A DNA stretch of 32,406 nt from a virus. The notes under the pieces are model-generated. The model saw nothing but the letters and a program-made list of their open reading frames with translations. It made no database searches and had not been told where the DNA came from. The stretch is taken from IMG/VR virus record IMGVR_UViG_3300010391_000184, positions 1 to 32,406 of that record, one strand, 5' to 3'. Within the stretch, counting starts at the first letter, position 1, and each line of letters opens with the position of its first letter. This document shows, one piece after another, positions 5,795 to 13,704 of this stretch. The translations under genes and the position numbers were made by a program.

Positions 5795-6783
5795 GAATCA
5801 CCTAACCTTTCTGTGTAATCGGCCTGTAGTGGAACCAATTCATCCTGCAACCGCTTAGCCGCTAATCTAGCCCCCTTAACATCGTCTATCATGTTCTTCA
5901 AACAATCATAACTACCAGCCGCCACACGTCTACTGGATTCGGACTCCTCCAGAACAGCGAGGCAATTAGGTGGGACTCGCGGCACACTCGCGAGCCGCCT
6001 GAGTTGATCCACAACTGCACGCAAACGCAGTACGGATGACGACAACTTTTCGTGACGCGCCCACGACTCTAATGCACCATCACCTGCCCTAGCAATCTTA
6101 GCACAAGATTCATTCACAAACCGACTACCTTTCAATCTCCCCAACAAGTCAGTCAGTTCATTAACAGAAGAACCAGCTTCCAGTATTGCCTCGTTGGCCC
6201 GCTCCAGTTCCGACAACTCCTTATCAAGATCGGTTGCGAACTGCCATTCTTCAACACGATCCTTCAACTGCCGTCGTCTCTCCTTCACTGAATCATACTC
6301 GGCCCGAGACTTACGAGCCCCAGCAACGAGCTTCGATAGTACTGAATCAATGATCTCCAGATTAACAATTCGATTGAGACTTCTTGCCACCTCTCCGGCT
6401 GTACTACTCAACCAGAATGGTGAATCATACTGACCCTGGAAGTTTATGTCAGCCAATCCAAGAGCGGATTGGATTTCAGGAGGTACGCCGTTCCCGAATG
6501 CACGAAACTCCTTGCCATCCAGTTTGTAGATATTCTCACCGCCGCGTTCTCTTACCACCGACACACCACTAGACAACTTCAGACGAACTTGAGACCCGCT
6601 AGAACCCCAACGAACAAACTCCTCACCTGACGGCTCATTCGTAGCAAGCCACCGAATCGCCCTAATAACCGAACTCTTGCCAGAATCTGTGGGACCGACA
6701 ATCGCTGTGACACCAGCATCGAATGCGATACCAAAGTCCTCGTGTGCCTGGAAGTTCTTAATCCTCAAACTATCGAGTAGCAT
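5764..6783 (-). CDS. Rad50/SbcC-like ATPase, N-terminal half with zinc hook, 339 aa
   Basis: The N-terminus is the SMC/Rad50 head: LRIKNFQAHEDF (residues 6-17), Walker A GPTDSGKS (30-37) and a Q-loop-like INFQGQYDSPFWL region (about 117-129). A long coiled coil follows (about 150-325). The protein then ends only five residues after a CPLC zinc-hook motif (331-334). A complete Rad50 would turn at the hook and return to the Walker B half; here that half is a separate gene at 3979-4557. The ATG at 6783 has AGGA 8 bases upstream and lies just after the stop of the nuclease-like gene at 6798. Confidence 0.86.
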   Translation of the reverse strand: MLLDSLRIKNFQAHEDFGIAFDAGVTAIVGPTDSGKSSVIRAIRWLATNEPSGEEFVRWGSSGSQVRLKLSSGVSVVRERGGENIYKLDGKEFRAFGNGVPPEIQSALGLADINFQGQYDSPFWLSSTAGEVARSLNRIVNLEIIDSVLSKLVAGARKSRAEYDSVKERRRQLKDRVEEWQFATDLDKELSELERANEAILEAGSSVNELTDLLGRLKGSRFVNESCAKIARAGDGALESWARHEKLSSSVLRLRAVVDQLRRLASVPRVPPNCLAVLEESESSRRVAAGSYDCLKNMIDDVKGARLAAKRLQDELVPLQADYTERLGDSCPLCGQAIR

Positions 6784-6797
6784 AAACAGCGTCCTAA

Positions 6798-7346
6798 TCA
6801 AATATCTTCCGGCTTCAGCCATTGTAGAAAGTCAGACAACTTCATTACCACCCAATTCCCCCTCCCACATGAAGCAAGTCGTACAATCAATCGCTTGTGC
6901 ATCGGTCTCTTCTTCATCCCAGCCAATTTAGAATACAACCTGTCTTCGAAGCAAACCAATACATCCTTACCCAAACGACGAAATATCAACACACCTATTC
7001 CACCTGAACGCCGGCAATGCTCACACAACTTCACCAACCACTTCGACATCATGCCACCAGTATCGCTGTCGATAAGTGATGTAAAATCCACATTACGATA
7101 ACCGGTTTTCAATTCGAACGTGAACATAGTAGTGAGTCGGGAAGCAATTGTCTCGGTAGCGGTAATATCGCCCACTTGTCCTGGGGTGGCTTTACCTTTC
7201 TTAGCACGCTGGGTAGCACGAGCGCCACTAGTCTGAGTACGCCAGAACACATCATCACGCTTTCCATACGTCCACCAGAGGCTCAATTGCTTGCAAATCT
7301 TCCGCTCGAACTTACTGCCCTTAGCATGTCCGCCGCCAGGTTTCAT
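6798..7346 (-). CDS. PD-(D/E)XK-like nuclease, 182 aa
   Basis: Residues 8-15 (AKGSKFER) provide the conserved Glu of an N-terminal helix, and GQVGDI (about 56-61) followed by TFELKTGY (about 75-82) gives the D...ExK core of the PD-(D/E)XK nuclease fold. Phage proteins of this type serve as Holliday-junction resolvases, recombination nucleases or restriction-like enzymes; which one applies is not clear. The C-terminal half (IGVLIFRRLG, KRLIVRLAS) is beta-rich. The ATG overlaps the preceding gene's stop as ATGA and has GGGAGGG upstream, so I prefer it to the longer frame starting at 7394. Confidence 0.65.
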   Translation of the reverse strand: MKPGGGHAKGSKFERKICKQLSLWWTYGKRDDVFWRTQTSGARATQRAKKGKATPGQVGDITATETIASRLTTMFTFELKTGYRNVDFTSLIDSDTGGMMSKWLVKLCEHCRRSGGIGVLIFRRLGKDVLVCFEDRLYSKLAGMKKRPMHKRLIVRLASCGRGNWVVMKLSDFLQWLKPEDI

Positions 7347-7723
7347 ATCACATCCCTCCCACCTATCCCACACCGCTCCCGATGTGAGAGACAACCTTCA
7401 CAACCAATCTTGAATTCACGGCACGTTGTCGGTCGATGCTCGTAATGGCGGCAACGCCGTGTCGCTTCATCGTACCAGAGGCAGGGTGTGTCATCGTTCA
7501 GCGTTCGATCAGGGATCGTCTCAGCGACAAACACTCCGTAGTAGTACGCGGCAAGTTCTGCTTTTAGCCCGGCCGGCATGTCGCGGAAGATTTCCCAGTT
7601 ATACGACATTTCCATTTCTCGTTGCGACCAAGTGCCGAAGAACATCGCAAAGTCCGGCGGCGTCCCCATATGCGTACAACAGGCTCCGCAGTTGTCACAA
7701 TTCAATACGGACAATGAAGTCAC
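7343..7723 (-). CDS. YkgJ-type cysteine-cluster protein, 126 aa
   Basis: The cysteine pattern CDNCGACC (about residues 9-16), PCLWYDEATRRCRHYEHRP (about 80-98) with CREF after it, and a C-terminal CEGC is that of the YkgJ/UPF0153 family, thought to bind Zn or an Fe-S cluster. The biochemical role of the family is unsettled. The GTG start overlaps the FEN-like nuclease stop as GTGA, with GAGG 6 bases upstream. It sits between two nuclease genes, hinting at a DNA-metabolism role, but that is only context. Confidence 0.78.
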   Translation of the reverse strand: MTSLSVLNCDNCGACCTHMGTPPDFAMFFGTWSQREMEMSYNWEIFRDMPAGLKAELAAYYYGVFVAETIPDRTLNDDTPCLWYDEATRRCRHYEHRPTTCREFKIGCEGCLSHRERCGIGGRDVI

Positions 7724-8667
7724 GCCACACCTCTCTTCCTCTTACGCTGCCGATCGGCAATGGAAAAATGACCGGAGAGAATCGTCTGCCATTCGATAGC
7801 CCCCAGTCCCGCCAACAATCCGGGCATCGCAAAGGATAAGATACGAAACTTCTCTCTATCCCAACCTGGAATTCGAGGTTTGATAGATGGCGTACCTGGA
7901 TAGGGCAAGCGAACCAGCTGGCTCTGACGATCCATAAATACCTTGCACGACTTCGCGGAATCTATGGCCGTCAACTTCGCCTTCGATTTCAGTTTACCAG
8001 TAAGATACTTCACCGCTGTCTTTTCTCCCACACCTTCGATGCCCCGGACATCATCCCCATGACAACCAGCCAATTCCTTAACATCCGCCCACTGCCAAGG
8101 GTTGATGTCGTACTGCTGGTGAAAGGTCCGCATGTCCACACGTCTACCTGAAGTAGGATTGAACCAGATAGTTTTGGAACCCACACACTGCCACAAGTCC
8201 TGGTCAGCAGTAACTATCACGTGGTTATCCATAAGTGGCGTAGAAGCAGTAGCTGAAGCAATTAGATCGTCCGCCTCATAACCCTGCTCTTCAAAACACG
8301 GAATACCCAAATACTCCAAATACTTACGTCGCAACTCGTCCATCTGATTGCGCAGAGTAAGTTTGTCCTGGAGTTCCCCATGCTTCGTCATCAACCGCTT
8401 CGTCTTGTAGGATGGGAAAATTGCACGACGCAGAAGAGTCCGTGAATCAAAAAACAAGTTCACCAGATTACTTCGGCAATTCTGGTCGAGGCAGATGTGA
8501 CGCAACTGATCGAGAACAATGAATGCCAGCAAATCCAGTGTATCTGGACCCCACTTATCCCGCAGCGTCCACCTCGCTCGGTACACCAGCCAATTCCCGT
8601 CCACTAGGAGCCAGGTCCTCGGAGTATTTTGGCTTGCGCTTTGGTCTTGCTGCTCGCTCAATTTCAT
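7720..8667 (-). CDS. FEN-like 5'-3' exonuclease, about 315 aa
   Basis: Family motifs are in order: LLVDGNWLVYRA (residues 20-31, first metal Asp), FFDS (72-75), YEADDLIA (130-137), TADQDLWQ (153-160) and a helix-3-turn-helix GDDVRGIEGVGEKTAVKY (about 205-222). This is the 5'-nuclease fold of Pol I N-domains and T4 RNase H/T5 D15, used to remove RNA primers and flaps. The polymerase in this window lacks such a domain, so this protein would supply it. The ATG at 8667 has GGAG 10 bases upstream; the gene overlaps the end of the RecA-like gene by 113 bases, and the essential first motif lies inside the overlap. Confidence 0.9.
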   Translation of the reverse strand: MKLSEQQDQSASQNTPRTWLLVDGNWLVYRARWTLRDKWGPDTLDLLAFIVLDQLRHICLDQNCRSNLVNLFFDSRTLLRRAIFPSYKTKRLMTKHGELQDKLTLRNQMDELRRKYLEYLGIPCFEEQGYEADDLIASATASTPLMDNHVIVTADQDLWQCVGSKTIWFNPTSGRRVDMRTFHQQYDINPWQWADVKELAGCHGDDVRGIEGVGEKTAVKYLTGKLKSKAKLTAIDSAKSCKVFMDRQSQLVRLPYPGTPSIKPRIPGWDREKFRILSFAMPGLLAGLGAIEWQTILSGHFSIADRQRKRKRGVA

Positions 8668-9700
8668 GCCAGCACTTCTCCACTTCTCTCCGCAACTTCC
8701 GTACCAGATTCCGTTTTTCAATAATCCGAATCAACTTGTGTCGGACCAACACCAAATCCAGAGATCGAGCGTTGATCTTGTTGCCTCTTTGCGGCCACCA
8801 CTTCTCCGACACCAAATAGTCTATGCACGATCCGATATCGTCTATACCGTATTGAGGGTAGATATCGAACCCCACTTCATACAAAGCTCCAAGCACGCGA
8901 TTCTTCTTCACTTTCCATTCTACAGACACACCCAACTGCCTGGACGATCCACGAATGTTTTTCTTGATCGTGCCCACCACCGACGCCCAGAGCTCGAGTG
9001 TAGCATAGAACCGTAAAGCATGCCCGCCGGAACGAGTCTTCTTGTTGAAACCCCAGCCGAGATTCGCCCTTGTCTGGGAAAGGATCAACAACATCGAATC
9101 CGTCCTGCGAAGATCACGAAGTACTTTACGCAACCCCTGCGAATTCTGTCTTGCTTTGTTGGTGCCATATGAACCAGTGGCATCCTTTCCCCCACGTACT
9201 GCGCGCTTGTTCTTATCGAACTTCTTGTCCTCCTCATCGGATGTCAGCGCATCCATCGAATCAAGCACATAAATGAACGGCTTGCCCTCCTTTACAGCAT
9301 CGTCAAGATTGAAATACAATTCCTCCACAGTAGAACTGTACATGGGCATGGAATCAGTATCCACTGCGGGAGGCTCGAGACGACGTTCAAGCTCAGCATG
9401 GAACAGGGACTTCAGATCGAACAAACAACCATCCTCTACGTTGTCATATATCAATCTGTAGTCATCGAAGGTAGGATTGAGACAAGCCTCGGCGAGACAA
9501 CTCACTGCCAAGAACGTCTTACCAGCCGAAGCATCACCAACACACAGATGATACTTACCTACCAACAATCCGCCGTTGCGAGAACCGGAACAAGCCAAAT
9601 TCAGCAATGTGGACCCGGTAGGAACAAATCTGGCTGGATTCTCATCCACTTGTGGATCGACTACCGATTCCGCCGCCGCTATCATCTCTCCGCTCGTCAT
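8555..9700 (-). CDS. RecA/UvsX-like recombinase, 381 aa
   Basis: Walker A GDASAGKT is at residues 55-62, Walker B FIYVLDSMD at 142-150, and the loop region LLILSQTRANLGWGF (204-218) followed by TRSGGHALRFYATLELW matches the RecA/UvsX core. It should form filaments on ssDNA and drive strand exchange, working with the gp32-like protein encoded just upstream. The C-terminus is basic (KRKPKYSED) and runs 113 bases into the FEN-like gene. A 114-base gap with a GC-rich hairpin separates it from the ssDNA-binding-protein gene. Confidence 0.9.
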   Translation of the reverse strand: MTSGEMIAAAESVVDPQVDENPARFVPTGSTLLNLACSGSRNGGLLVGKYHLCVGDASAGKTFLAVSCLAEACLNPTFDDYRLIYDNVEDGCLFDLKSLFHAELERRLEPPAVDTDSMPMYSSTVEELYFNLDDAVKEGKPFIYVLDSMDALTSDEEDKKFDKNKRAVRGGKDATGSYGTNKARQNSQGLRKVLRDLRRTDSMLLILSQTRANLGWGFNKKTRSGGHALRFYATLELWASVVGTIKKNIRGSSRQLGVSVEWKVKKNRVLGALYEVGFDIYPQYGIDDIGSCIDYLVSEKWWPQRGNKINARSLDLVLVRHKLIRIIEKRNLVRKLRREVEKCWHEIERAARPKRKPKYSEDLAPSGRELAGVPSEVDAAG

Positions 9701-9742
9701 TACACCCTCCGCAACGTCCTAATCATGCCCAAGCCCTTGTTG

Positions 9743-9805
9743 CCAGGACCAGGACAGGACAAGGCAGCCCAAGGCCGCCTCTGAGCACGACCCTGGGCTG
9801 CCTGG
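9743..9805 (-). repeat. CCTGG-rich hairpin between ssb-like and recA-like genes
   Basis: Arms at 9760-9774 and 9791-9805 are complementary over 13 of 15 bases (around GGCAGCCC), with the 11-mer CCAGGACCAGG at 9743-9753 alongside. It fills the only sizeable gap in this part of the operon (9701-9814). No U-tract follows on the minus strand, so it is a weak terminator at best; it may instead be an RNA-processing or attenuation site that lowers recombinase expression relative to the ssDNA-binding protein. Confidence 0.7.
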
Positions 9806-9814
9806 GCTCCTACG

Positions 9815-10927
9815 CTAATCCTCGTCCTCCTCATCATCACTCTCTTCATCCTTAGTGAGTGAACGAGGTTTCTTAGGAGATACTTTGCCCTTCTTGGAAG
9901 GTTTCGCGGAAGTATCATCCGATTCATCCTCCTCATCCAACTCATCGAAAAACTCATCCTCGTCTTCGGATTCTGGCTCTTCCGCCTTTGAGGATGATTT
10001 GAACTTCCCTTTCTTCTTATCCTTGCTCTTCTTCAAAGGTTTAGAAGTGGAAGTCTCTTCATCATCTTCATCGGCATCACTACGCTCCAATTCATCCTCT
10101 TCTTCCACCTCATCATCATCCTCAACTACAGGCTTGGATTTCTTTTGGGGTTTGGAGAACTTAGTTTCGGACTTACTGGATGACGGATGTATGTCACGCT
10201 CGCCAGAAGATTCGTCGTTCGATTCTCCACGAAACTTCTTCTTCAGGTCCTTGTACGACTCGATATGCAATATCTTATCGAGACAAGCTACAGCTTCCAA
10301 AACGCCATCCTCGTCCATCACATCTCGTTCTGAGAAGTCAATTCGAGTAGCTTTGAGATACTTCCTCCCATTGTACTCGTCCTCACTGAAACGAATCTCC
10401 ACCGTCCTACCATCCTTCGTGACGTCATAGAAGTTCACGTTGTCCTCAGAGCCCTCCATCAGCTCGGCCTCGAACATCTCAGCAAACTTCCCACGAGACA
10501 TCATAAACACCGACACCTTGTCGGTATCTTCAGGATTCAGAACGTTATAGGCAACCCACTTCTGTGCACTCAGCGAGCGACAAGCCTCTTCATTCTCGTC
10601 CCAGTTCTTCGCCAGACGGGCCCGCTCTTCACAAATCGGACATGGAAGCCCACGTGAACCAGGACACACAACAGACTCACCTAACACACCAATGCTGCGA
10701 TGAACCGAAAACGGCAACTTGTACCAAATCGTATCCTTCTCGATACGATCCGGGTGGCCATCCTCGGACACAACATACGGTAGAAAATCGAGCCTTACCT
10801 TGCCCGACTTTTCCGGATGCCATTCCGTAATGCCTTTAGGCAACCGCAACCACGGAAACCCATCACCAGTCTTGTTATCCGCGGCATTCTGCTTCACCAT
10901 TTCACGAGACACACGCTTACGTTTCAT
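9815..10927 (-). CDS. gp32-like single-stranded DNA-binding protein, 370 aa
   Basis: The N-terminus is basic (MKRKRVSREMVKQN), like the cooperativity segment of T4 gp32. The central OB-like domain (about residues 25-220) includes a zinc-binding pattern CPGSRGLPCPIC (about 88-99). Residues 230-370 are a very long low-complexity tail alternating Lys/Ser and Asp/Glu tracts and ending EESDDEEDED, the acidic tail used by SSB proteins to recruit partners. The tail is much longer than in T4 gp32. The start overlaps the preceding gene's stop by 4 bases (ATGA). Confidence 0.83.
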   Translation of the reverse strand: MKRKRVSREMVKQNAADNKTGDGFPWLRLPKGITEWHPEKSGKVRLDFLPYVVSEDGHPDRIEKDTIWYKLPFSVHRSIGVLGESVVCPGSRGLPCPICEERARLAKNWDENEEACRSLSAQKWVAYNVLNPEDTDKVSVFMMSRGKFAEMFEAELMEGSEDNVNFYDVTKDGRTVEIRFSEDEYNGRKYLKATRIDFSERDVMDEDGVLEAVACLDKILHIESYKDLKKKFRGESNDESSGERDIHPSSSKSETKFSKPQKKSKPVVEDDDEVEEEDELERSDADEDDEETSTSKPLKKSKDKKKGKFKSSSKAEEPESEDEDEFFDELDEEDESDDTSAKPSKKGKVSPKKPRSLTKDEESDDEEDED

Positions 10928-11445
10928 TTTGACTCTCCATTACCAGGCGTCCGGCGACGGGCACGTTCCCGTTGAACGGAAGCTACCTGCTCCTGTTTCT
11001 TCTCTCGATATTCACGATACGCCGAAACAAGGTCCCGCGGCGTTGACGGTCCGGCAAAGTATTGTTGCCCATGTAGAGTTATCAACACTTCAATCATTCG
11101 CTTGCGTTGATTCATTGCCTCTACTGCTGCCTCCAACAGCAACATTTTCTCGCGGGCATCTAACAACTTCTTCTGCTGGTCCTTAAGTTCTGGATGACGA
11201 CGAATTGCATCACCAAGCCCGGCCTCAGTAACCTTCGCCAGACCAAAATCACCAGGGTTGGCCCTGGCATTCATGTTGAGTCGGCTAGTAATCAGTTCCA
11301 GACGAAGTTTCTCCCGGTCAAAGTACATCCTAGCACGTACAAGTTTCTCAGCCCAATCGAAAAACACATCCGCTTGCGTGGCGGCTGCCACGTCCAGTTG
11401 AGACGGATCAATTTCCTTGTCTCTGTTGAACTTGTCAAGATCCAT
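10924..11445 (-). CDS. Conserved-looking hypothetical protein, 173 aa
   Basis: Mostly helical: DVFFDWAEKLVRARMYFDREKLRLELI (about residues 27-53) and a coiled stretch around LKDQQKKLLDAREKMLLLEAAVEAM (about 87-111), then a basic C-terminus (REKKQEQVASVQRERARRR). No family is recognised. It lies between the clamp loader (11-base overlap) and the gp32-like gene (4-base overlap), so it likely acts in replication or recombination; a helicase-loader or recombination-mediator role such as that of T4 gp59 or UvsY is conceivable but unsupported by motifs. Confidence 0.78.
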   Translation of the reverse strand: MDLDKFNRDKEIDPSQLDVAAATQADVFFDWAEKLVRARMYFDREKLRLELITSRLNMNARANPGDFGLAKVTEAGLGDAIRRHPELKDQQKKLLDAREKMLLLEAAVEAMNQRKRMIEVLITLHGQQYFAGPSTPRDLVSAYREYREKKQEQVASVQRERARRRTPGNGESK

Positions 11446-12343
11446 TTATCACCTCGAAACAAGAACCCACAAGCCCCGCCTTCTTCGTGTTGAAGAACGG
11501 TTCACAAAACGACTGTATCATAAAGAAAGCCTGTGCATTCGACGTCTTTACCAGGACCGCCTGAGCATAACCAAGAACTGCCCACCTAACCTTCTCAGGA
11601 TCGTCGTCGATGCCACGCAGGATTTGTGCCACGACCTTCCACGGTTTCTTATTCAACAACGCACGACACAAATCAATCACCTTCTCAGAATCAATCCTAC
11701 CTTCCATAATCGCCTGTGACCAATCCTCACGTGGAAGATGCCGAATCCTGTCGAGAATAACCAAAGCAGCCCTAGCCGATCCATCGGCAGCTTCAACGAT
11801 GTCATCCACCGAATCCCCCACATCAAACTCCTCCGACCTGGAAACTCTGTTCACAATCTCTTTAACAGAATCAGGAGGGATTCTAGATACAGCAATATCA
11901 GTACACCGTGTCCTAATCGCGCGAATCAACTTCTCGGGCTCGGTAGTACACAAGAAGAGATACGTATTTCTTGGCGTGTCCTCCAACAACTTCAAAGCAG
12001 CATGTTGAGCATCGGACGTGAGCTTGTGTACCTCGTCAAGAATCCATACACGACTCTTGCTAAACGGGCACGATGCACTCTGCCTAGTCATCTCACGAAC
12101 ACTGTCTACTCCTCGATACGATGAGGAGTTCACTTCTATCAAATCAATGCCCGTACATCCTATCGACTCATCACTAGCAAGAATCCTAGCCAATGTAGTC
12201 TTCCCGCAACCACTAGGACCAGAAAACAAAATGGCCTGTGGAATCTCCCCTGTCTTGAGCATGGACTTCAATGTCCTAACTGCCACGTCCTGACCCACCA
12301 CATCATCAAGTGCCGCGGGACGATATTTCTTGTACAGTTCCAT
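11435..12343 (-). CDS. Clamp-loader AAA+ ATPase (DnaX/T4 gp44-like), 302 aa
   Basis: The start MELYKKYRPA is the classic beginning of DnaX/RFC subunits. Walker A SGPSGCGKT is at 41-49, Walker B ILDEVH at 101-106, sensor 1 FLCTTEP at about 130-136 and the arginine-finger motif RTRC at 144-147 (SRC in most relatives). It loads the DnaN-like clamp encoded at 14892-15962. No second clamp-loader subunit gene is seen, so it may form a homo-oligomer or use host subunits. The ATG shares one base with the polymerase stop and has GGAGG 7 bases before it; I do not use the longer frame to 12373. Confidence 0.92.
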   Translation of the reverse strand: MELYKKYRPAALDDVVGQDVAVRTLKSMLKTGEIPQAILFSGPSGCGKTTLARILASDESIGCTGIDLIEVNSSSYRGVDSVREMTRQSASCPFSKSRVWILDEVHKLTSDAQHAALKLLEDTPRNTYLFLCTTEPEKLIRAIRTRCTDIAVSRIPPDSVKEIVNRVSRSEEFDVGDSVDDIVEAADGSARAALVILDRIRHLPREDWSQAIMEGRIDSEKVIDLCRALLNKKPWKVVAQILRGIDDDPEKVRWAVLGYAQAVLVKTSNAQAFFMIQSFCEPFFNTKKAGLVGSCFEVINGS

Positions 12344-13704
12344 CAAGCGACCTCCTTCTCCGGCTCCGCCCAAGACCTGCCATACACAACTGTCTCAGCC
12401 ACCAGTGGCACAATAATCCACTTCCACAGCTTGGGAAGATCAACAGTCATTACACGAGTCACCAAATCAATATACGCCGGAACCTGGTCCGCACGAACAT
12501 CCCCAAGCAAACTGTCGTGAATCTGTCCCACGATAAGTGCATCAATCTTGTGACGTCGAAGCTCAACACGCACCAGCCTAATCAACGACCACAGCAAACA
12601 ATGAAACGCGGTGCCCTGTATGGCATAGTTAATGATCTCGGTACGCTTCTTCAAACCACGACACGTGAAGCCAGTGTACAATTGCAACTTCCCGTTACGC
12701 AAATACTCCGTCACCCAATTATCACGCCACTCTCCGTATACTCTGAACCTACGACCCCAAAAATCCTCCTCAACCGATCTCAAATGTCCGGCGAACGAAC
12801 CTCGATGACAGTCTTCAGTCCCCAATTTCGTAATGCCCTTCCTCAGCAAATACTCCTCCACAGCGACGCCCGAAACCGTCTTCAATCTCCCCTCTACTGC
12901 CGACTCCCAGAGATTCTGTGCACAATGCCAATACCAATCGCCGTAGAACTGTGGGAACACAAACTGATTCTTGCTCGCGTAGCGAAGCTCCTTTGTCACC
13001 TCAGAATTCGGTATGCAGTAACACTGTGCCGCCATATCTCGGTGCATGTCCTTACTCGGATCCTTAATATACTCTATCAATGCAGGATCCTCATTATAAC
13101 AAGCCGCAATCCGGACTTCAATCCCACCATAGTCCGTCTCTACCAACTTATGACCCGGACGTGGAATGATACAACGACGGATAAGTCTGGACACCTTCAG
13201 ATTACGAACAGGTATGTTTTGGAAGTTGATTGCATCACTGCTGGACCTGTACGTCGAAACGGTGTGTAAATTGAAAAATGGTCTCAGCAACCCATCCACG
13301 ACTTCACGCCTGATCCCCTCAAGATACGTACCACGCGCCTTCATCCATGACTGAAGCTCAAGATACATCTTCACAAAGTTCAGATCCAGCTCAGAAAGTG
13401 TCGGCTCGTCGGCCCTGGGCTTCCCGGATTTGGTTTCTGGCAAGTCGCAACCATAGAACGCCCTCAGAAGTTCGGCAAGTTGTACACGAGAGCCCAAATT
13501 CATTGACCTGCCGTACATACGCTTCCACTCAACACCCGCCTCCGAACTACACAACGCCTGCCGCATCCTGGAAATCTTGTCATCCACCTTCTCAACGGCA
13601 CGATTTACATAGTTCTCATCAATACAAATACCATTCGACTCCACCTGAGCGAGAGCAATGGCGCCCTGATGTAGTAAATCGTATCCGTCTCTAGTCGTGG
13701 CCAT
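12343..13704 (-). CDS. Family A DNA polymerase, polymerase domain only, 453 aa
   Basis: The protein contains the thumb, palm and fingers of a Pol I-type enzyme: SSSDAINFQNIP (about residues 154-165), motif A VETDYGGIEVRIA (188-200), motif B as KNQFVFPQFYGDWY (245-258) and motif C GQIHDSLL (393-400, HDS rather than HDE). There is no exonuclease domain; that is encoded by the preceding gene at 13691-14890, which overlaps by 14 bases in another frame. The two products together equal one ordinary UDG-exo-polymerase polypeptide of the SPO1 type. Whether they associate, or are joined by frameshifting, cannot be told from sequence alone. Confidence 0.9.
   Translation of the reverse strand: MATTRDGYDLLHQGAIALAQVESNGICIDENYVNRAVEKVDDKISRMRQALCSSEAGVEWKRMYGRSMNLGSRVQLAELLRAFYGCDLPETKSGKPRADEPTLSELDLNFVKMYLELQSWMKARGTYLEGIRREVVDGLLRPFFNLHTVSTYRSSSDAINFQNIPVRNLKVSRLIRRCIIPRPGHKLVETDYGGIEVRIAACYNEDPALIEYIKDPSKDMHRDMAAQCYCIPNSEVTKELRYASKNQFVFPQFYGDWYWHCAQNLWESAVEGRLKTVSGVAVEEYLLRKGITKLGTEDCHRGSFAGHLRSVEEDFWGRRFRVYGEWRDNWVTEYLRNGKLQLYTGFTCRGLKKRTEIINYAIQGTAFHCLLWSLIRLVRVELRRHKIDALIVGQIHDSLLGDVRADQVPAYIDLVTRVMTVDLPKLWKWIIVPLVAETVVYGRSWAEPEKEVA

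Noticed and set aside
9855-10430. Forward frame of 191 codons, almost all serine
   Set aside because: It is the antisense of the Asp/Glu/Lys tail of the gp32-like protein; the same applies to the long Ser-rich forward frame at 23068-23946.
12310-13269. Long forward frame of 319 codons
   Set aside because: It lies opposite the polymerase gene with its complete motifs A, B and C; no ribosome site or recognisable domain supports it.
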